This document shows, piece after piece, positions 10,501 to 18,469 of a stretch of 64,000 nt of DNA. A program made the translations under genes and the position numbers. The first letter of the stretch is position 1; every line of letters begins with the position of its first letter. The stretch spans positions 1-64,000 of the forward strand of contig JADJLX010000004.1 of assembly GCA_016709865.1 (NCBI GenBank). Direction: 5' to 3'. Below the pieces are notes generated by a model. The model worked only from the letters and a program-made list of their open reading frames with translations, was not told the DNA's origin and made no database searches. The DNA is from Bacteroidales bacterium (GTDB lineage: Bacteria > Bacteroidota > Bacteroidia > Bacteroidales > VadinHA17).

Positions 10501-10719
10501 TTTAATGATTACTGGGAATTACCGGATCTTGTTACCTGGGGTAAATGCGATGTAAGGGTGTTTAACAGGTGGGGCAAACTTGTGTTTGCCGATCCTGACT
10601 ACAACAATCTTTGGGATGGGACATCAAACGGCTCTTCCCTTCCTGAGGGACCTTATTACTTTATAATTGATACTGAGAATGCGGGGATGGTTAAGGGGAC
10701 GGTGAATATTGTCAGATAA
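4552..10719 (+). CDS. Giant T9SS-secreted surface protein with beta-helix, MBG repeats and type B sorting domain
   Basis: A 2055-residue cell-surface protein. It has a Sec signal peptide (residues 1-20, ending LPTGILA) and a right-handed parallel beta-helix region (about 25-750) rich in NNTI/GNII turns. An Ig-like region follows (about 793-893), then two tandem NPLP-type domains (about 894-1080), then seven MBG repeats of exactly 79 residues (about 1171-1722). Next come an Ig-like unit, an eighth degenerate MBG unit near 1806-1885, a second Ig-like unit, and a gliding-motility-type (type B) T9SS C-terminal domain starting LFTPNNDGFNDYWELPDL and containing FNRWGKLVF. Type B cargo usually needs a PorP/SprF partner, which is the next gene. 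The first ~230 residues are strongly similar to the protein at 11928. Likely an adhesin or stalk-like protein; the ligand is unknown. Confidence 0.9.
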   Translation: MKKLIIYTILLLALPTGILAQTIIKTVGTSGADYPTLNDAFFDINSGILEGEIILQIIDNTTESSTAELFESGYGGSPGYTSITIYPTASGFSINGDFDGPLINLNGATNVTFDGRLNATGITPDLIITNINTGTSASTIQFINDASNNTVKYCTIMGSSTNIAGGVIFFSTAGTGNGNDGNTIDLNNITGDPAGRPVNTIYSAGTSGKENSGNIISNNSLYDFFSPSLLVNGTSNGINISDNSTAWSITGNSFYETTSFAPAGTPTVTYNAIIINNTGISFTVSGNFIGGSSPSCVGLWSKTNAKNNVFYGIYLNVGTGTVSSVQENTIKNFNWANSSFANWTGIHVAGGDVNIGTTTGNIIGASTGTGSIIVSSGNPNAFAYGINISGTGTVDCQNNTIGSITTSAGPGNSFNFIGINKTAAGTTTINNNIIGSLTQANSIQASSVSTSFAQSVIGISNAGSGNISIIGNSIVNLTNTTTNSTEATLGLINGIRSSNGTNTISNNTIHELTIANANTSITNTSSVCGICLTGSTLKTITGNDIYNLSNTYSSFKGNVTGLYFTGSTGANIVSGNFVHSLSATGATVTAPLASIYGIQMAAGAATYSNNIISLGGNTPVTITGIYETGAAANNNNLYYNTIYISGAPTSGAGNSHALYSAVTTNTRDFRNNILNNGRSNSGASGKHYSIYIATAGGTITTDYNDYYAPGTGGVLGYFAGDVTSLATWKIATGQDVNSLETIPSFTNAGGLLPEDYIPGALLTAVAGTGILNDFNGALRVAPLTMGAFEGGSCSNPTSGGTIAAAQSGCVPFDPAAFTSTTPASGYSGASLEYKWQESITGAGSGFSDIASSNSATYNPGVINQTTWYKRLARVSCIGVGDWTGAAESNVLMVTVNPLPAIGLTVGGANEVCYGTGTNITVALSEAGVNYQLRNGVTNVGSPVAGTSGTINLPTGNLVTTTTFNVLATNSVTNCSAQLTQTKLLTVNPLPTIGLSVGGPGTICSGTSGNVTVALSQSGVNYQLRNDNANELVGAPVAGDGGTINLPTGAMTFNILYNVLAINGTTSCSAELTDKELVNVYPPSNGGTISGTSSIVYGSSSGIMTLSGYTGTIQRWEKRYNSGSWTTIANTNATYSETPVPSGTWGYRAVVKSGTCNEANSAEFSITVNPKALTITAENKSKNYGDALPVLTFTYTGLVNGDLATATPPTVTTTATAASPAGTYAITASGAADPNYTITYVPGVLTVNKVPLTITADNKSKNYGAALPSLTVTYTGLVNGDLAAATPPAINTTATAASPAGTYPITASGASDPNYNISYVDGTLTIDKVSLTITADNKVKNYGDPLPVLTFTYTGLVNGDVATSTLPVVTTTGLQSSDAGTYPITASGAADPNYNISYVAGTLTVDKVPLTITPDNKSKNYGAALPLLTYAFTGLVNGDIVTATPPAVTTTATASSPAGTYPITASGAADPNYTISYSAGILTVDKVLLTITADNKSKNYGAVLPALTFTYSGLVNGDIATATLPTVTTAATAASPAGTYNITVSGAADPNYTISYGTGILTVDRVPLTITAENKSKNYGAALPVLTFTYSGLVNGDVTAATPPAITSTATAASPAGTYTITVSGAADSNYNISYVAGTLTVDKVPLTIIADNKSIIYGSALPVFTVTYTGLVNGDLASSTPPSVTTIATAASPAGSYVLTPSGAIDNNYIFTYIDGVLTISKSDQTITFSSLSDKTYGDSDFAPAATASSGLSVSLVSDNLSVASISGGVIHITGAGNAIITASQNGDGNYNPAPSVSRSLTVAKAALTFTAENKSKLYQAQNPVLTYSIAGFVNGETQSVLDVLPSIQTTALQNSTNGDYPITISGGSDNNYTYIYIPGKLTITRLQQTITFSGFPEKLLVGDKYTLAATSSSGLTVQFESMDASLATVSGNELTGVSKGNVQIRAFHPGDLNWDAAEAFVTVEIYSTHKDIMHLFTPNNDGFNDYWELPDLVTWGKCDVRVFNRWGKLVFADPDYNNLWDGTSNGSSLPEGPYYFIIDTENAGMVKGTVNIVR
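8062..9720 (+). repeat. Seven tandem 237-bp MBG-domain repeats
   Basis: Units start at 8062, 8299, 8536, 8773, 9010, 9247 and 9484, exactly 237 bp (79 codons) apart. Each begins with LTITA-N-K-KNYG and contains TYTGLVNGD and an ASPAGTY-like segment (the third unit differs there). The perfect register with drifting sequence points to unequal crossing-over and makes the region prone to length change and to assembly collapse. Confidence 0.95.
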
Positions 10720-10721
10720 AA

Positions 10722-10800
10722 CGACACACGACACAAGGCACTCGACTCAAGGAAGAAGAAGAATGGATTTCCCGTGAGTCGTGCGTCGAGAGTCGTTAGT
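10722..10800. repeat. Facing CACGACA / GTCGTGC heptamer arrays
   Basis: ACGACAC-type units start just after the stop of the type B surface protein. A purine-rich spacer separates them from inverted GTCGTGC/GTCGAGA units, which end just before the PorP/SprF gene. The arms could pair in RNA. Confidence 0.75.
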
Positions 10801-10816
10801 CTATAATAATAAATAT

Positions 10817-11725
10817 ATGAAAAAGTTAATAATCTTAATTACCAGTATCTTAATAGGAGCAATATCAAGCGCCCAGCAAGTCCCAATCTCCGAAAACTAC
10901 TACATGGACAGGTACTCACTTGCTCCATCATATGCCGGGAATTACAATGCGAAATATCTCTTCATGGGGTACAGGAGCGACTGGACTGGAATTGACGGAG
11001 GGCCAAAGACAGTCAGGATCTCTTACAGCGATCTGCTTCCTTCCATGAAGAATGCAGGTTTCGGGGGAAAAATCATTTATGATAAGGCAGGAATATTCAG
11101 TCAGCTCTATATTCTGGGGTCATATTCATATAATCTTCTGGTTAATCAGGATCACCATATTATGTTTGGTTTGTCGATGGGATTTTACAGGAACAAACTT
11201 AACCTGCTAGATTATTATAATGATCCCGACTATACAATTGACCCTGCATTAGTAAGCCTGGATATAAATTCAAAACTGAAATTCATGAGTGACTTCTCGG
11301 CTGTATGGACATGGAAAGGAGCCGAGGCCGGATTTATGTTTTCAAATATCTCGCTTGGTGATGCCAGTTATAAAGAGGTTAGTCTGAAGTATAACCCGCT
11401 TGCCAATTACCAGTTTCATGCCACTTATATTTACAATATAAATGAAGACTGGGATTTAACTCCGCTTCTTATTGTAAGGGGAGGTAAGTATATTAAAAGC
11501 CAGTTTGAAATAGCCACTCAGGTAATGTATCTTAAAAAGTTCTGGGGCAGTTTGGTTTACCGCGATCCTGCAATTATAGGATTCGGAGCCGGAGCAAGTA
11601 TTAACAAAGGTCTGAAAATTGGTTATAATTTCAATTTTGCAACTAATGTTGTTATGGGGGCCTTTAATAATCATGAGATCACTATAGGTCTGAATATATT
11701 TGAATACTTAAAGAAATCAGAATAA
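10817..11725 (+). CDS. PorP/SprF family type IX secretion membrane protein
   Basis: An outer-membrane protein of the PorP/SprF family (TIGR03519), about 302 residues, needed for translocation or surface attachment of T9SS cargo bearing type B C-terminal domains. The signal peptide is MKKLIILITSILIGAISSAQ, and the conserved family start reads PISENYYMDRYSLAPSYAG with FMGYRSDW shortly after. The rest alternates like a beta-barrel and ends IGLNIFEYLKKSE. I chose the ATG at 10817 because it starts the signal peptide; the frame is open 12 codons further up, but that stretch lies in the heptamer array. It lies directly after the type B cargo gene, a common cargo/partner arrangement in this phylum. 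Confidence 0.92.
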   Translation: MKKLIILITSILIGAISSAQQVPISENYYMDRYSLAPSYAGNYNAKYLFMGYRSDWTGIDGGPKTVRISYSDLLPSMKNAGFGGKIIYDKAGIFSQLYILGSYSYNLLVNQDHHIMFGLSMGFYRNKLNLLDYYNDPDYTIDPALVSLDINSKLKFMSDFSAVWTWKGAEAGFMFSNISLGDASYKEVSLKYNPLANYQFHATYIYNINEDWDLTPLLIVRGGKYIKSQFEIATQVMYLKKFWGSLVYRDPAIIGFGAGASINKGLKIGYNFNFATNVVMGAFNNHEITIGLNIFEYLKKSE

Positions 11726-11730
11726 CCAGC

Positions 11731-11784
11731 TGAGGCTGAGGCTGAGGTTAAGAGTCTCTAAACCTTAACCTTAACCTTAACCTA
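11731..11784. repeat. GAGGCT / CTTAAC hexamer arrays
   Basis: GAGGCT units run into GGTTAAG, then inverted CCTTAA units follow after a short spacer. The array lies between the PorP/SprF stop codon and the promoter of the second giant protein. Confidence 0.7.
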
Positions 11785-11799
11785 AGTTTCAGTCTTGAA

Positions 11800-11830
11800 T
11801 TTGTTAATATGGAATAAAATGGTATTTTTG
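11800..11830 (+). promoter_or_regulatory. Promoter of the type A giant surface protein
   Basis: TTTG at 11800-11803, a 19-bp spacer and TATTTTTG at 11823-11830 match the Bacteroidota -33/-7 consensus exactly. The predicted leader is about 90 nt, similar to that of the paralogue at 4552. Confidence 0.75.
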
Positions 11831-11927
11831 TCATTGTAAATTAGGATTATTGTATCTTAAGATATGATTAATATGATTCTGATGCAACCCAAGTGGTGGT
11901 TTCAGGGTCTAATAATTAGGGTCTTAT

Positions 11928-14900
11928 ATGAAGAAGCTAATTGTATATATTCTATTGATACTTACACTGCCAGTTAATTTAATTGGCGATGATACCAAAA
12001 CCGTTGGTACAAACGGGGCTGATTATCCAACATTACTTGATGCATTTTTTGATATTAATAGTGGAATTCTTACCGGAGTAATCACCCTTCAGATAATAGA
12101 CAACACATCAGAATATGCTCCTGCTGAACTATTCGAGAGCGGTTATGGCGGCTCACAAGGTTATACATCAGTAACAATATATCCTACCAGTTCAGGTCTT
12201 TCAATAACCGGAGATTTTGATGCACCTTTGATTATTCTGAATGGGGCAACTAATGTGACAATCGATGGTAGAGTAAATGGAGTAGGTTCAGCTATTGACC
12301 TTGTTATAACCAACATAAACACAGGAACTTCTGCCTCAACAATCCAATTTATAAACGATGCTTCCACTAATATCATAAGATATAGCACTATAATGGGATC
12401 GTCGACCAATACTGCCGGTGGTGTAATCTTTTTCTCAACTTCCGGAATAGGAACAGGTAACGATGGAAATACAATCGGTTTAAACAATATTACAGCCGAC
12501 CCTGCCGGAAGACCTGTCAATGTTATTTATTCTGCCGGAACTTCAGGGCAGGAAAACAGCGGAAACATAATCAGCGATAACAATATTTTTGACTTTCTGA
12601 AGCATGGCACTGCTTCAAATGGTGTTCTTTTTGCTTCAAACACAACCTCTTGTACAATTTCGGGAAACAGCTTTTATGAAACAGGATCATTTGTTCCATC
12701 TGCATCTGTTACGTATAATATCATTAAGATTGATAACACATCAGGTACAGGTTTTACTGTCTCAGATAACTATATTGGAGGGAGATCAGCTTTATGTGGG
12801 GGATTAGCCTGGACCAAAACTAATGCTGCTAATAATGCATTTTTTGCAATCAGCTTAAATGTAGGAACAGGAACGGCAAGCAGTATTCAAAATAACACTA
12901 TTAAAAACTTTTCCTGGTCAAATTCAACAAATGCGAACTGGACAGGAATCCACATTGCAGGAGGGGCTGTGAATATAGGAACATCAACCGGGAATACTAT
13001 TGGTGATGCAACCGGGACCGGCTCTATCACACTAACTGCCGGTACAACAAACTCAACTCTCTATGGAATTAATATTGCAACAACAGGTACTGTTGACTGC
13101 CAAAATAATATAATCGGCTCAATTTCCTCTTCCACAGCTTCAACTTTAGCAGCTAGCATTATCGGGATAAACAAAACAGGTACTACCGGAACAACCAATA
13201 TAAGCGACAACACAATTGGAAGTTCCATAACTGCGAATAGTATTAATGCTAGTTCTGCTTCAACTGCGAATGCACAAACCGTTTTTGGAATTAATAACCT
13301 CGGGTCCGGAACAATAACTATCAGTAATAATACAATAGCTAATCTTACTAATGCTGTATCCAACACTTCTGTTTCGAGCCGTGGTCGAATTACCGGAATC
13401 TATTCTGCCACAGGAACGAATATTATCTCATCAAACACTATTTATAACTTAACAATTGCCAATGCAAATGATGCGGTGATCCAGATTGCATCAGTTTGCG
13501 GAATTGCACTTTTCGGAGTGACACCAAAAAGCCTTACAGGTAATACTATTTATAATCTGTCTAATACCTATTCCTCATTCGTTGGCAGTGTAATAGGTAT
13601 CTATTATGTAGGCAGCACCGCAGGGAATGAAGTTAGAGAAAACTTTATTCACAGCCTCTCTGTAGCTAATGGATCCTCTGCTTCTATATATGGTATTAAG
13701 ATTTCATCAGGATTAACAACCTACTCTAATAACATAATTACTCTTAATGGCACCACCGCAACAGATATTTATGGTATATATGAAACCGGGGCAGCCGGAA
13801 ACAATAATAGCCTGTATTTCAATACTGTGTATATAGGTGGCAATCTGGGAGGCGGAACAAATAAGTCATATGCATTATACAGTGCTGCTACAACAAATAC
13901 CAGGAATTTCAGAAATAATATATTCTTTAACGCGCGTTCAACAACAGGAGGATCAAATCTGCATTTTGCGATTTATATACTTACCGCCGGAGGAACTCTG
14001 AATTGCGATTTTAATGACTACTTTGTGTCAGGGGACGGCAGCACATTAGGTTTTTATGGTACACCTAAAACAACATTACCTGTTGTAACTGGTCAGGATG
14101 TCAACAGTTTTGCAGTTAATCCTCTACTTTCAAATGCCGGCGGAACAGCAGCACTTAATTACCTACCATCAGAAGCTTCACTAGTCGCGGTTACCGGCAC
14201 TGGAATAACAACAGATTATGCTGGTACCACACGGTCCGTCACCTTCCCTTCGATGGGAGCCTACGAATACACTGTAGCTCCCGGAGCATGGATTTGGATG
14301 GGCTCAGCCGGAACAGACTGGAGTGTTCCTGCCAACTGGAACTATATTTCAGTTCCTCCTGCTTCGAGTGATGTTATTATAACAGATGTTGCAAATGATC
14401 CTATCGTAAATGAACCTCCGGCCACTCCTGCAGAATGTGAAAATCTCACAATAAATTCAGGGGCCATACTTACCGTAGCAGCCGGTGGCGCACTCAGGGT
14501 TAATGGTACAATTACAAATAATGCCGGAATCACCGGTCTTGTTATCAAATCAGATGCTACCGGCGATGGTAATCTGGTAAATAATACTGCTTCTGTTCCG
14601 GCTACAGTCGAATTGTACCTGACAGGAGGTCTGGTTAGTCCAGGCGTTGGAAGGTTCCATTATTTTGTGCCTCCCGTAGCAACAATGACAATAGGAACTG
14701 TTCCTACAGTAGCAGAAGTACAAACTGCACTAGGTATTACAAATTTTAACGGCGATCTTTTGCGTTACCGTGAACCATTTGCTGTTACCACAAAAAATCA
14801 GGGATGGCAGTATTTCCATAATTATCCCGGAGTACCTCCCGGATTCACATCACTTGTCTCAGATTACGGTTATAATATTTTTCTGAATGGAGGAGATGAT

Positions 14901-15989
14901 ATACTGAAATTCACCGGACAACTAAATGCAACTGAGCACTTATTTAGTCTGTCATACACCCCCGGGAATGCAGGCGCCGGATGGAATCTCATTGGAAATC
15001 CATACCCTTGTAATTACGATCTTAATGGAATTGCAGGACTGGGAACAGTGGTCGCCGGCATCTCAAATACAGTATATTACAATAACAATGGAACTTATGG
15101 CTATTGGAATGTTTTAACCAACACAGGCTCCTCTGGCGGTTATACAGATATTTTACCCCCTATGACTGGCTTCTATGTTAAAGTTTCCTCCGGAGGTCCT
15201 TCTTCTCTTACATTACCAGTCACGTCAAAAACGGGATCAGCATCAGATGCCAGATCGGCACATAAAGGATCTGAAGCGACGTCTGAAAAATCTGAAAAAG
15301 GAGGTCTTTATATACAGAAAGTCAAACTTGTTTTAACCTCAGGTTTAAAAACAGACGAGACAGTTGCTATGTTGATTGATGATGCCACCGCTGCTTACAA
15401 TGAGCATTATGATGCTTACAAGTTGTATGGATCAAGTACTTTACCAAGTATAGACATTAATACCGGTGGTACAGATTATTTTATGAAAGCTGTCAGGGGT
15501 CCAGAAACCGAGGCTGTAATACTTCCTTTAAAAGTCATTGTAAGAGAAGCCGGAACGCAGAGTATCAGCATTAGTGAGTTTGAAAATCTTGAGGGGATAA
15601 AAGTTGTACTGAAGCACGGAAACATTGAAACTAATCTTAGCAAAGATGCAACATATACATTTACATCATTGGCAGGAACATATACTGATTTCCAGCTGAT
15701 TATCGGTGAAACTAATATTACAACCGAAATAGAGAAACCGATCGATCAGAATTTCAAAACCTGGTATAATAATAATTATCTTTATATTAATACACCTTCT
15801 GAAATTTCATCAGAGAAGTATAATCTGGTTATTTACGACTTACAGGGCAAGCCTGTTTATAATGACAATAATATCTTCCTTACAGCTGGTCAGACTATAC
15901 AGTTACCTGTAATCCTTTCAAAGGGAATATATATTATCAGGATTACAAATAATAGCCTGTCGCTGGTATCAAAAATTGTTGTTATTTAG
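11928..15989 (+). CDS. Giant T9SS-secreted beta-helix protein with type A sorting domain
   Basis: A 1353-residue surface or secreted protein. A signal peptide (residues 1-20) is followed by a parallel beta-helix (about 25-780) whose first 230 residues closely match the protein at 4552 (shared GADYPTL-DAFFDINSGIL and ELFESGYGGS-GYTS). A W-x-G-x-W cap-like segment GAWIWMGSAGTDWSVPANW follows near residue 787, then an NPYP segment typical of T9SS cargo (GWNLIGNPYPCNYDLNG). The C-terminus is a type A (Por_Secre_tail, TIGR04183) domain: a Y-LYINTPSE strand, LVIYDLQGKPVYN, and GIYIIRI. The two paralogues thus share an N-terminal body but use different export/anchoring signals. A low-complexity Ser/Lys/Glu linker (about 1107-1125) separates the body from the tail modules. 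Confidence 0.9.
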   Translation: MKKLIVYILLILTLPVNLIGDDTKTVGTNGADYPTLLDAFFDINSGILTGVITLQIIDNTSEYAPAELFESGYGGSQGYTSVTIYPTSSGLSITGDFDAPLIILNGATNVTIDGRVNGVGSAIDLVITNINTGTSASTIQFINDASTNIIRYSTIMGSSTNTAGGVIFFSTSGIGTGNDGNTIGLNNITADPAGRPVNVIYSAGTSGQENSGNIISDNNIFDFLKHGTASNGVLFASNTTSCTISGNSFYETGSFVPSASVTYNIIKIDNTSGTGFTVSDNYIGGRSALCGGLAWTKTNAANNAFFAISLNVGTGTASSIQNNTIKNFSWSNSTNANWTGIHIAGGAVNIGTSTGNTIGDATGTGSITLTAGTTNSTLYGINIATTGTVDCQNNIIGSISSSTASTLAASIIGINKTGTTGTTNISDNTIGSSITANSINASSASTANAQTVFGINNLGSGTITISNNTIANLTNAVSNTSVSSRGRITGIYSATGTNIISSNTIYNLTIANANDAVIQIASVCGIALFGVTPKSLTGNTIYNLSNTYSSFVGSVIGIYYVGSTAGNEVRENFIHSLSVANGSSASIYGIKISSGLTTYSNNIITLNGTTATDIYGIYETGAAGNNNSLYFNTVYIGGNLGGGTNKSYALYSAATTNTRNFRNNIFFNARSTTGGSNLHFAIYILTAGGTLNCDFNDYFVSGDGSTLGFYGTPKTTLPVVTGQDVNSFAVNPLLSNAGGTAALNYLPSEASLVAVTGTGITTDYAGTTRSVTFPSMGAYEYTVAPGAWIWMGSAGTDWSVPANWNYISVPPASSDVIITDVANDPIVNEPPATPAECENLTINSGAILTVAAGGALRVNGTITNNAGITGLVIKSDATGDGNLVNNTASVPATVELYLTGGLVSPGVGRFHYFVPPVATMTIGTVPTVAEVQTALGITNFNGDLLRYREPFAVTTKNQGWQYFHNYPGVPPGFTSLVSDYGYNIFLNGGDDILKFTGQLNATEHLFSLSYTPGNAGAGWNLIGNPYPCNYDLNGIAGLGTVVAGISNTVYYNNNGTYGYWNVLTNTGSSGGYTDILPPMTGFYVKVSSGGPSSLTLPVTSKTGSASDARSAHKGSEATSEKSEKGGLYIQKVKLVLTSGLKTDETVAMLIDDATAAYNEHYDAYKLYGSSTLPSIDINTGGTDYFMKAVRGPETEAVILPLKVIVREAGTQSISISEFENLEGIKVVLKHGNIETNLSKDATYTFTSLAGTYTDFQLIIGETNITTEIEKPIDQNFKTWYNNNYLYINTPSEISSEKYNLVIYDLQGKPVYNDNNIFLTAGQTIQLPVILSKGIYIIRITNNSLSLVSKIVVI

Positions 15990-16006
15990 ATTAATAAAAA
16001 TATTTT

Positions 16007-16014
16007 TAGATTTG
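16007..16014 (+). promoter_or_regulatory. -7 box of the small protein at 16019
   Basis: TAGATTTG fits TAnnTTTG. A TTTA lies 18 bp upstream (15985-15988) as a possible -33 box. The box ends only 4 bp before the GTG start, so the transcript would begin at or next to the start codon. Confidence 0.55.
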
Positions 16015-16018
16015 TCCT

Positions 16019-16186
16019 GTGAATAAAAAAGTCTATATCATACCTGAAATATTAAAGATTGATCTCGATAACACGATCTCTCTTCAAATGGCATCACAAC
16101 CTGAAGACCCGCCTCCACTTGGAGGCAGTAAAGGGGGAAGTTCAGAGCCCTTTCAGAGTCCGTTTGGAGATAAACCATTCAGTTAA
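16019..16186 (+). CDS. Small 55-residue protein with GGSKGG and FGDKPF tail
   Basis: GTG start, 55 codons, stop at 16184-16186. The protein starts MNKKVYIIPEILKIDLDN, has a middle PEDPPPLGGSKGGSSE and ends FQSPFGDKPFS. I recognise the general type: Bacteroidota genomes carry many unannotated small proteins with a K-Y-P-E-V-like start, a Gly-rich middle and a DPF-FGDKPF-like end, but no function is known. A TAnnTTTG box ends 4 bp before the start, which suggests a leaderless transcript. The coding frame also contains a GCCTCCA-TGGAGGC palindrome. It lies between the type A surface protein and an outer-membrane barrel and may belong to the envelope module. Confidence 0.65.
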   Translation: MNKKVYIIPEILKIDLDNTISLQMASQPEDPPPLGGSKGGSSEPFQSPFGDKPFS

Positions 16187-16248
16187 TTCACCAATTTTGA
16201 GGTATGAGATTTTTTGAATAACTTCGTGTTCTCTTAAACTCTTTAGTA

Positions 16249-16256
16249 TAGATTTG
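16249..16256 (+). promoter_or_regulatory. Possible -7 box for the outer-membrane barrel gene
   Basis: TAGATTTG, followed by TCCT as at 16007-16018, fits TAnnTTTG. No good TTTG lies at the usual -33 spacing, so this is a weaker candidate. The leader would be about 35 nt. Confidence 0.4.
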
Positions 16257-16296
16257 TCCTTTCGAAAACAAATTTCAATGAGAAAATAAGCAGAAT

Positions 16297-17085
16297 ATGA
16301 ATAAACACCTCCTGATTCTTTACTTTCTTTTTCTGCTAATTCTCGATGTTAATGCACAGTCAGTAAATCCGTGGAGATATGACCCTTCAGCCAAAGATGT
16401 AAATCTATGGAAACTGAGAAGGTATGAACTCTCTCTTGGAGGCGGGTTTACACAAATATTCGGTGATATTGGTGGCTTTTCGCCGGGGAAAAATATTATA
16501 GGCTTAAAAGATATTACCTACAGGCAAACAAGAGCTAACTTAAATCCAAGTGTTAAATTCAAAATCTCAGACAAACTATCAGCAAGAGGTAGTTTTGCAT
16601 TTGGATATTTTCATGCAATAGATGAAAGGGGATCAAATATTAAAAGAGGATTTGAGTCTTCGACACTTTTCTTTGAGCCGTCCCTGGTTGGTGAATACCA
16701 TCTGTTACTTTCCACGATTAACGGGAGAGGAAACAGAAAAAAAAGGATTGTTACCGAACGATCTATTTTCTCAAAGATCGATTTATATTTTTTCACAGGA
16801 GTTGGAATGGTTGCGTATACTATTCTCCCTAATGAAAAATTGACCCCATATATAAATGATAAGACGGGTGCGGCTGCAATAATTCCTGCTGGTCTTGGTG
16901 CCAATCTTATATACTCGAGATACTTCAATTTTGGCTTAGAGTTTGGAGGCCGATATGCATTTACTGATAACCTCGATGGTTACAGTTCCCGTTATTCGAA
17001 ATTCAATGATGCATATTATCTTTTGAATTTTACTTTTACCTATAAAATCAGAACCGGGGCAAACGGATTACCATTTTTCAAATAA
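16297..17085 (+). CDS. Outer-membrane beta-barrel protein (DUF6089/PorG-like)
   Basis: A 262-residue protein with signal peptide MNKHLLILYFLFLLILDVNA and alternating amphipathic strands ending in an aromatic residue, as in outer-membrane barrels. The strand YELSLGGGFTQIFGDIGGF near residue 45 resembles the start of the DUF6089 group, which includes the T9SS component PorG. This gene's placement directly after two T9SS cargo genes and a PorP/SprF gene fits an envelope role. The C-terminal strand is YLLNFTFTYKIRTGANGLPFFK. An exact T9SS function cannot be read from the sequence; a generic barrel is the safe call. Confidence 0.75.
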   Translation: MNKHLLILYFLFLLILDVNAQSVNPWRYDPSAKDVNLWKLRRYELSLGGGFTQIFGDIGGFSPGKNIIGLKDITYRQTRANLNPSVKFKISDKLSARGSFAFGYFHAIDERGSNIKRGFESSTLFFEPSLVGEYHLLLSTINGRGNRKKRIVTERSIFSKIDLYFFTGVGMVAYTILPNEKLTPYINDKTGAAAIIPAGLGANLIYSRYFNFGLEFGGRYAFTDNLDGYSSRYSKFNDAYYLLNFTFTYKIRTGANGLPFFK

Positions 17086-17300
17086 TAAGATTTCAGTCCC
17101 ATATTTATCTGATAAAGAATAACAGGTAAATAGGTTGGCAATTGGTAAACTAACTATTGCAATATTATAATAAAACAACATTAAACTTTATAGCTGGTTT
17201 TTTAACTCCTGAAAATTCAACATATTTCCATGTTAAAAAGATTGCAGATCATAACAGATTTTTAATTAATAGGTAAAACAATTAATTCTGGACTAATTCA

Positions 17301-18458
17301 ATGGGTAAAATAGCATTAATCAGTGGTGTGACCGGTCAGGATGGAGCTTATCTGGCTGAATTTTTGCTTAAAAAGGGATATACTGTGCACGGCATTAAAA
17401 GACGCAGTTCACTTTTTAATACTGATCGTGTTGACCATCTGTATCAGGATCCTCATATAGAAAACAGAGATTTCATCCTTCATTATGGGGATCTTACAGA
17501 TTCAATGAATCTTACCAGGATCATCAATGATGTTCAGCCTGATGAGATTTATAATCTTGCAGCGATGAGCCATGTCAAGGTAAGCTTTGATATCCCTGAA
17601 TATACAGCAAATACTGATGGCCTGGGAACATTAAGAATTCTGGAGGCTGTAAGACTTCTTGGTCTGACTCAAAAAACAAAAATATATCAGGCCTCTACCA
17701 GCGAATTATTCGGAGCGGCCCGGGAAGTACCTCAGAATGAGAATACCCCTTTCTACCCTAGAAGTCCATATGGTGTAGCGAAACTTTATGCTTACTGGAT
17801 AACAGTTAACTACAGAGAAGCATATGGTTTGCATGCAAGTAATGGTATTCTTTTCAATCACGAATCCCCGATACGTGGCGAAACTTTTGTCACAAGAAAA
17901 ATAACAAGGGCTATTGCCAGGATTGTCCTTGGCTTACAGGATATACTTTTTATTGGAAACCTCTCTTCAAAAAGAGACTGGGGCCATGCAAAAGATTTTG
18001 TAAAGGCAATGTATCTTATGCTTCAACAGGAAAAACCTGATGACTATGTTATCGCAACAGGAGTAACTACAGAGGTTCGTGAGTTTATTTATAAAACATT
18101 TTATTCACTTGGGATTGAGATTAGATTTACCGGTAAAAATGAAAATGAGAAAGGTATTATCGTTAATCTGGATGAGGAGCTATTTATTGAAAAGACAGGG
18201 AAGGAGTTTTTAAAGAAGTTTAAAAAGAGAATATCAGCTGATCCGGTTGTAGTTAAAGTTGATATCAATTATTACAGACCAACAGAAGTTGATATTCTCT
18301 TAGGTGATTCCTCAAAGGCCCGAAATAAGCTTGGGTGGATGCCTGAGTATGATCTGGACGGACTTATCAGAGATATGATTTCGTCAGATCTGATATTGAT
18401 GAAAAAGGAAAGCCATATAAGAAAAGGTGGTTATAAAACCTTCAATTATTTTGAATAA
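17301..18458 (+). CDS. gmd: GDP-mannose 4,6-dehydratase
   Basis: Cytosolic short-chain-dehydrogenase-like enzyme that converts GDP-mannose to GDP-4-keto-6-deoxymannose, the first step to GDP-L-fucose. The NADP-binding motif [15 protein letters not shown] is at residues 9-23, the family signature [15 protein letters not shown] follows at 34-48, the catalytic segment is STSELFG near 134, and the Y-x3-K pair is in PYGVAKLYA near 157. At 385 residues it is near Bacteroidota family length. It ends 11 bp before the fucose synthase gene, an operon that makes GDP-fucose for surface glycans. The ATG at 17301 is directly followed by the nucleotide-binding strand, so the start is secure. Confidence 0.96.
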   Translation: MGKIALISGVTGQDGAYLAEFLLKKGYTVHGIKRRSSLFNTDRVDHLYQDPHIENRDFILHYGDLTDSMNLTRIINDVQPDEIYNLAAMSHVKVSFDIPEYTANTDGLGTLRILEAVRLLGLTQKTKIYQASTSELFGAAREVPQNENTPFYPRSPYGVAKLYAYWITVNYREAYGLHASNGILFNHESPIRGETFVTRKITRAIARIVLGLQDILFIGNLSSKRDWGHAKDFVKAMYLMLQQEKPDDYVIATGVTTEVREFIYKTFYSLGIEIRFTGKNENEKGIIVNLDEELFIEKTGKEFLKKFKKRISADPVVVKVDINYYRPTEVDILLGDSSKARNKLGWMPEYDLDGLIRDMISSDLILMKKESHIRKGGYKTFNYFE

Positions 18459-18469
18459 CTCAATAGAAT

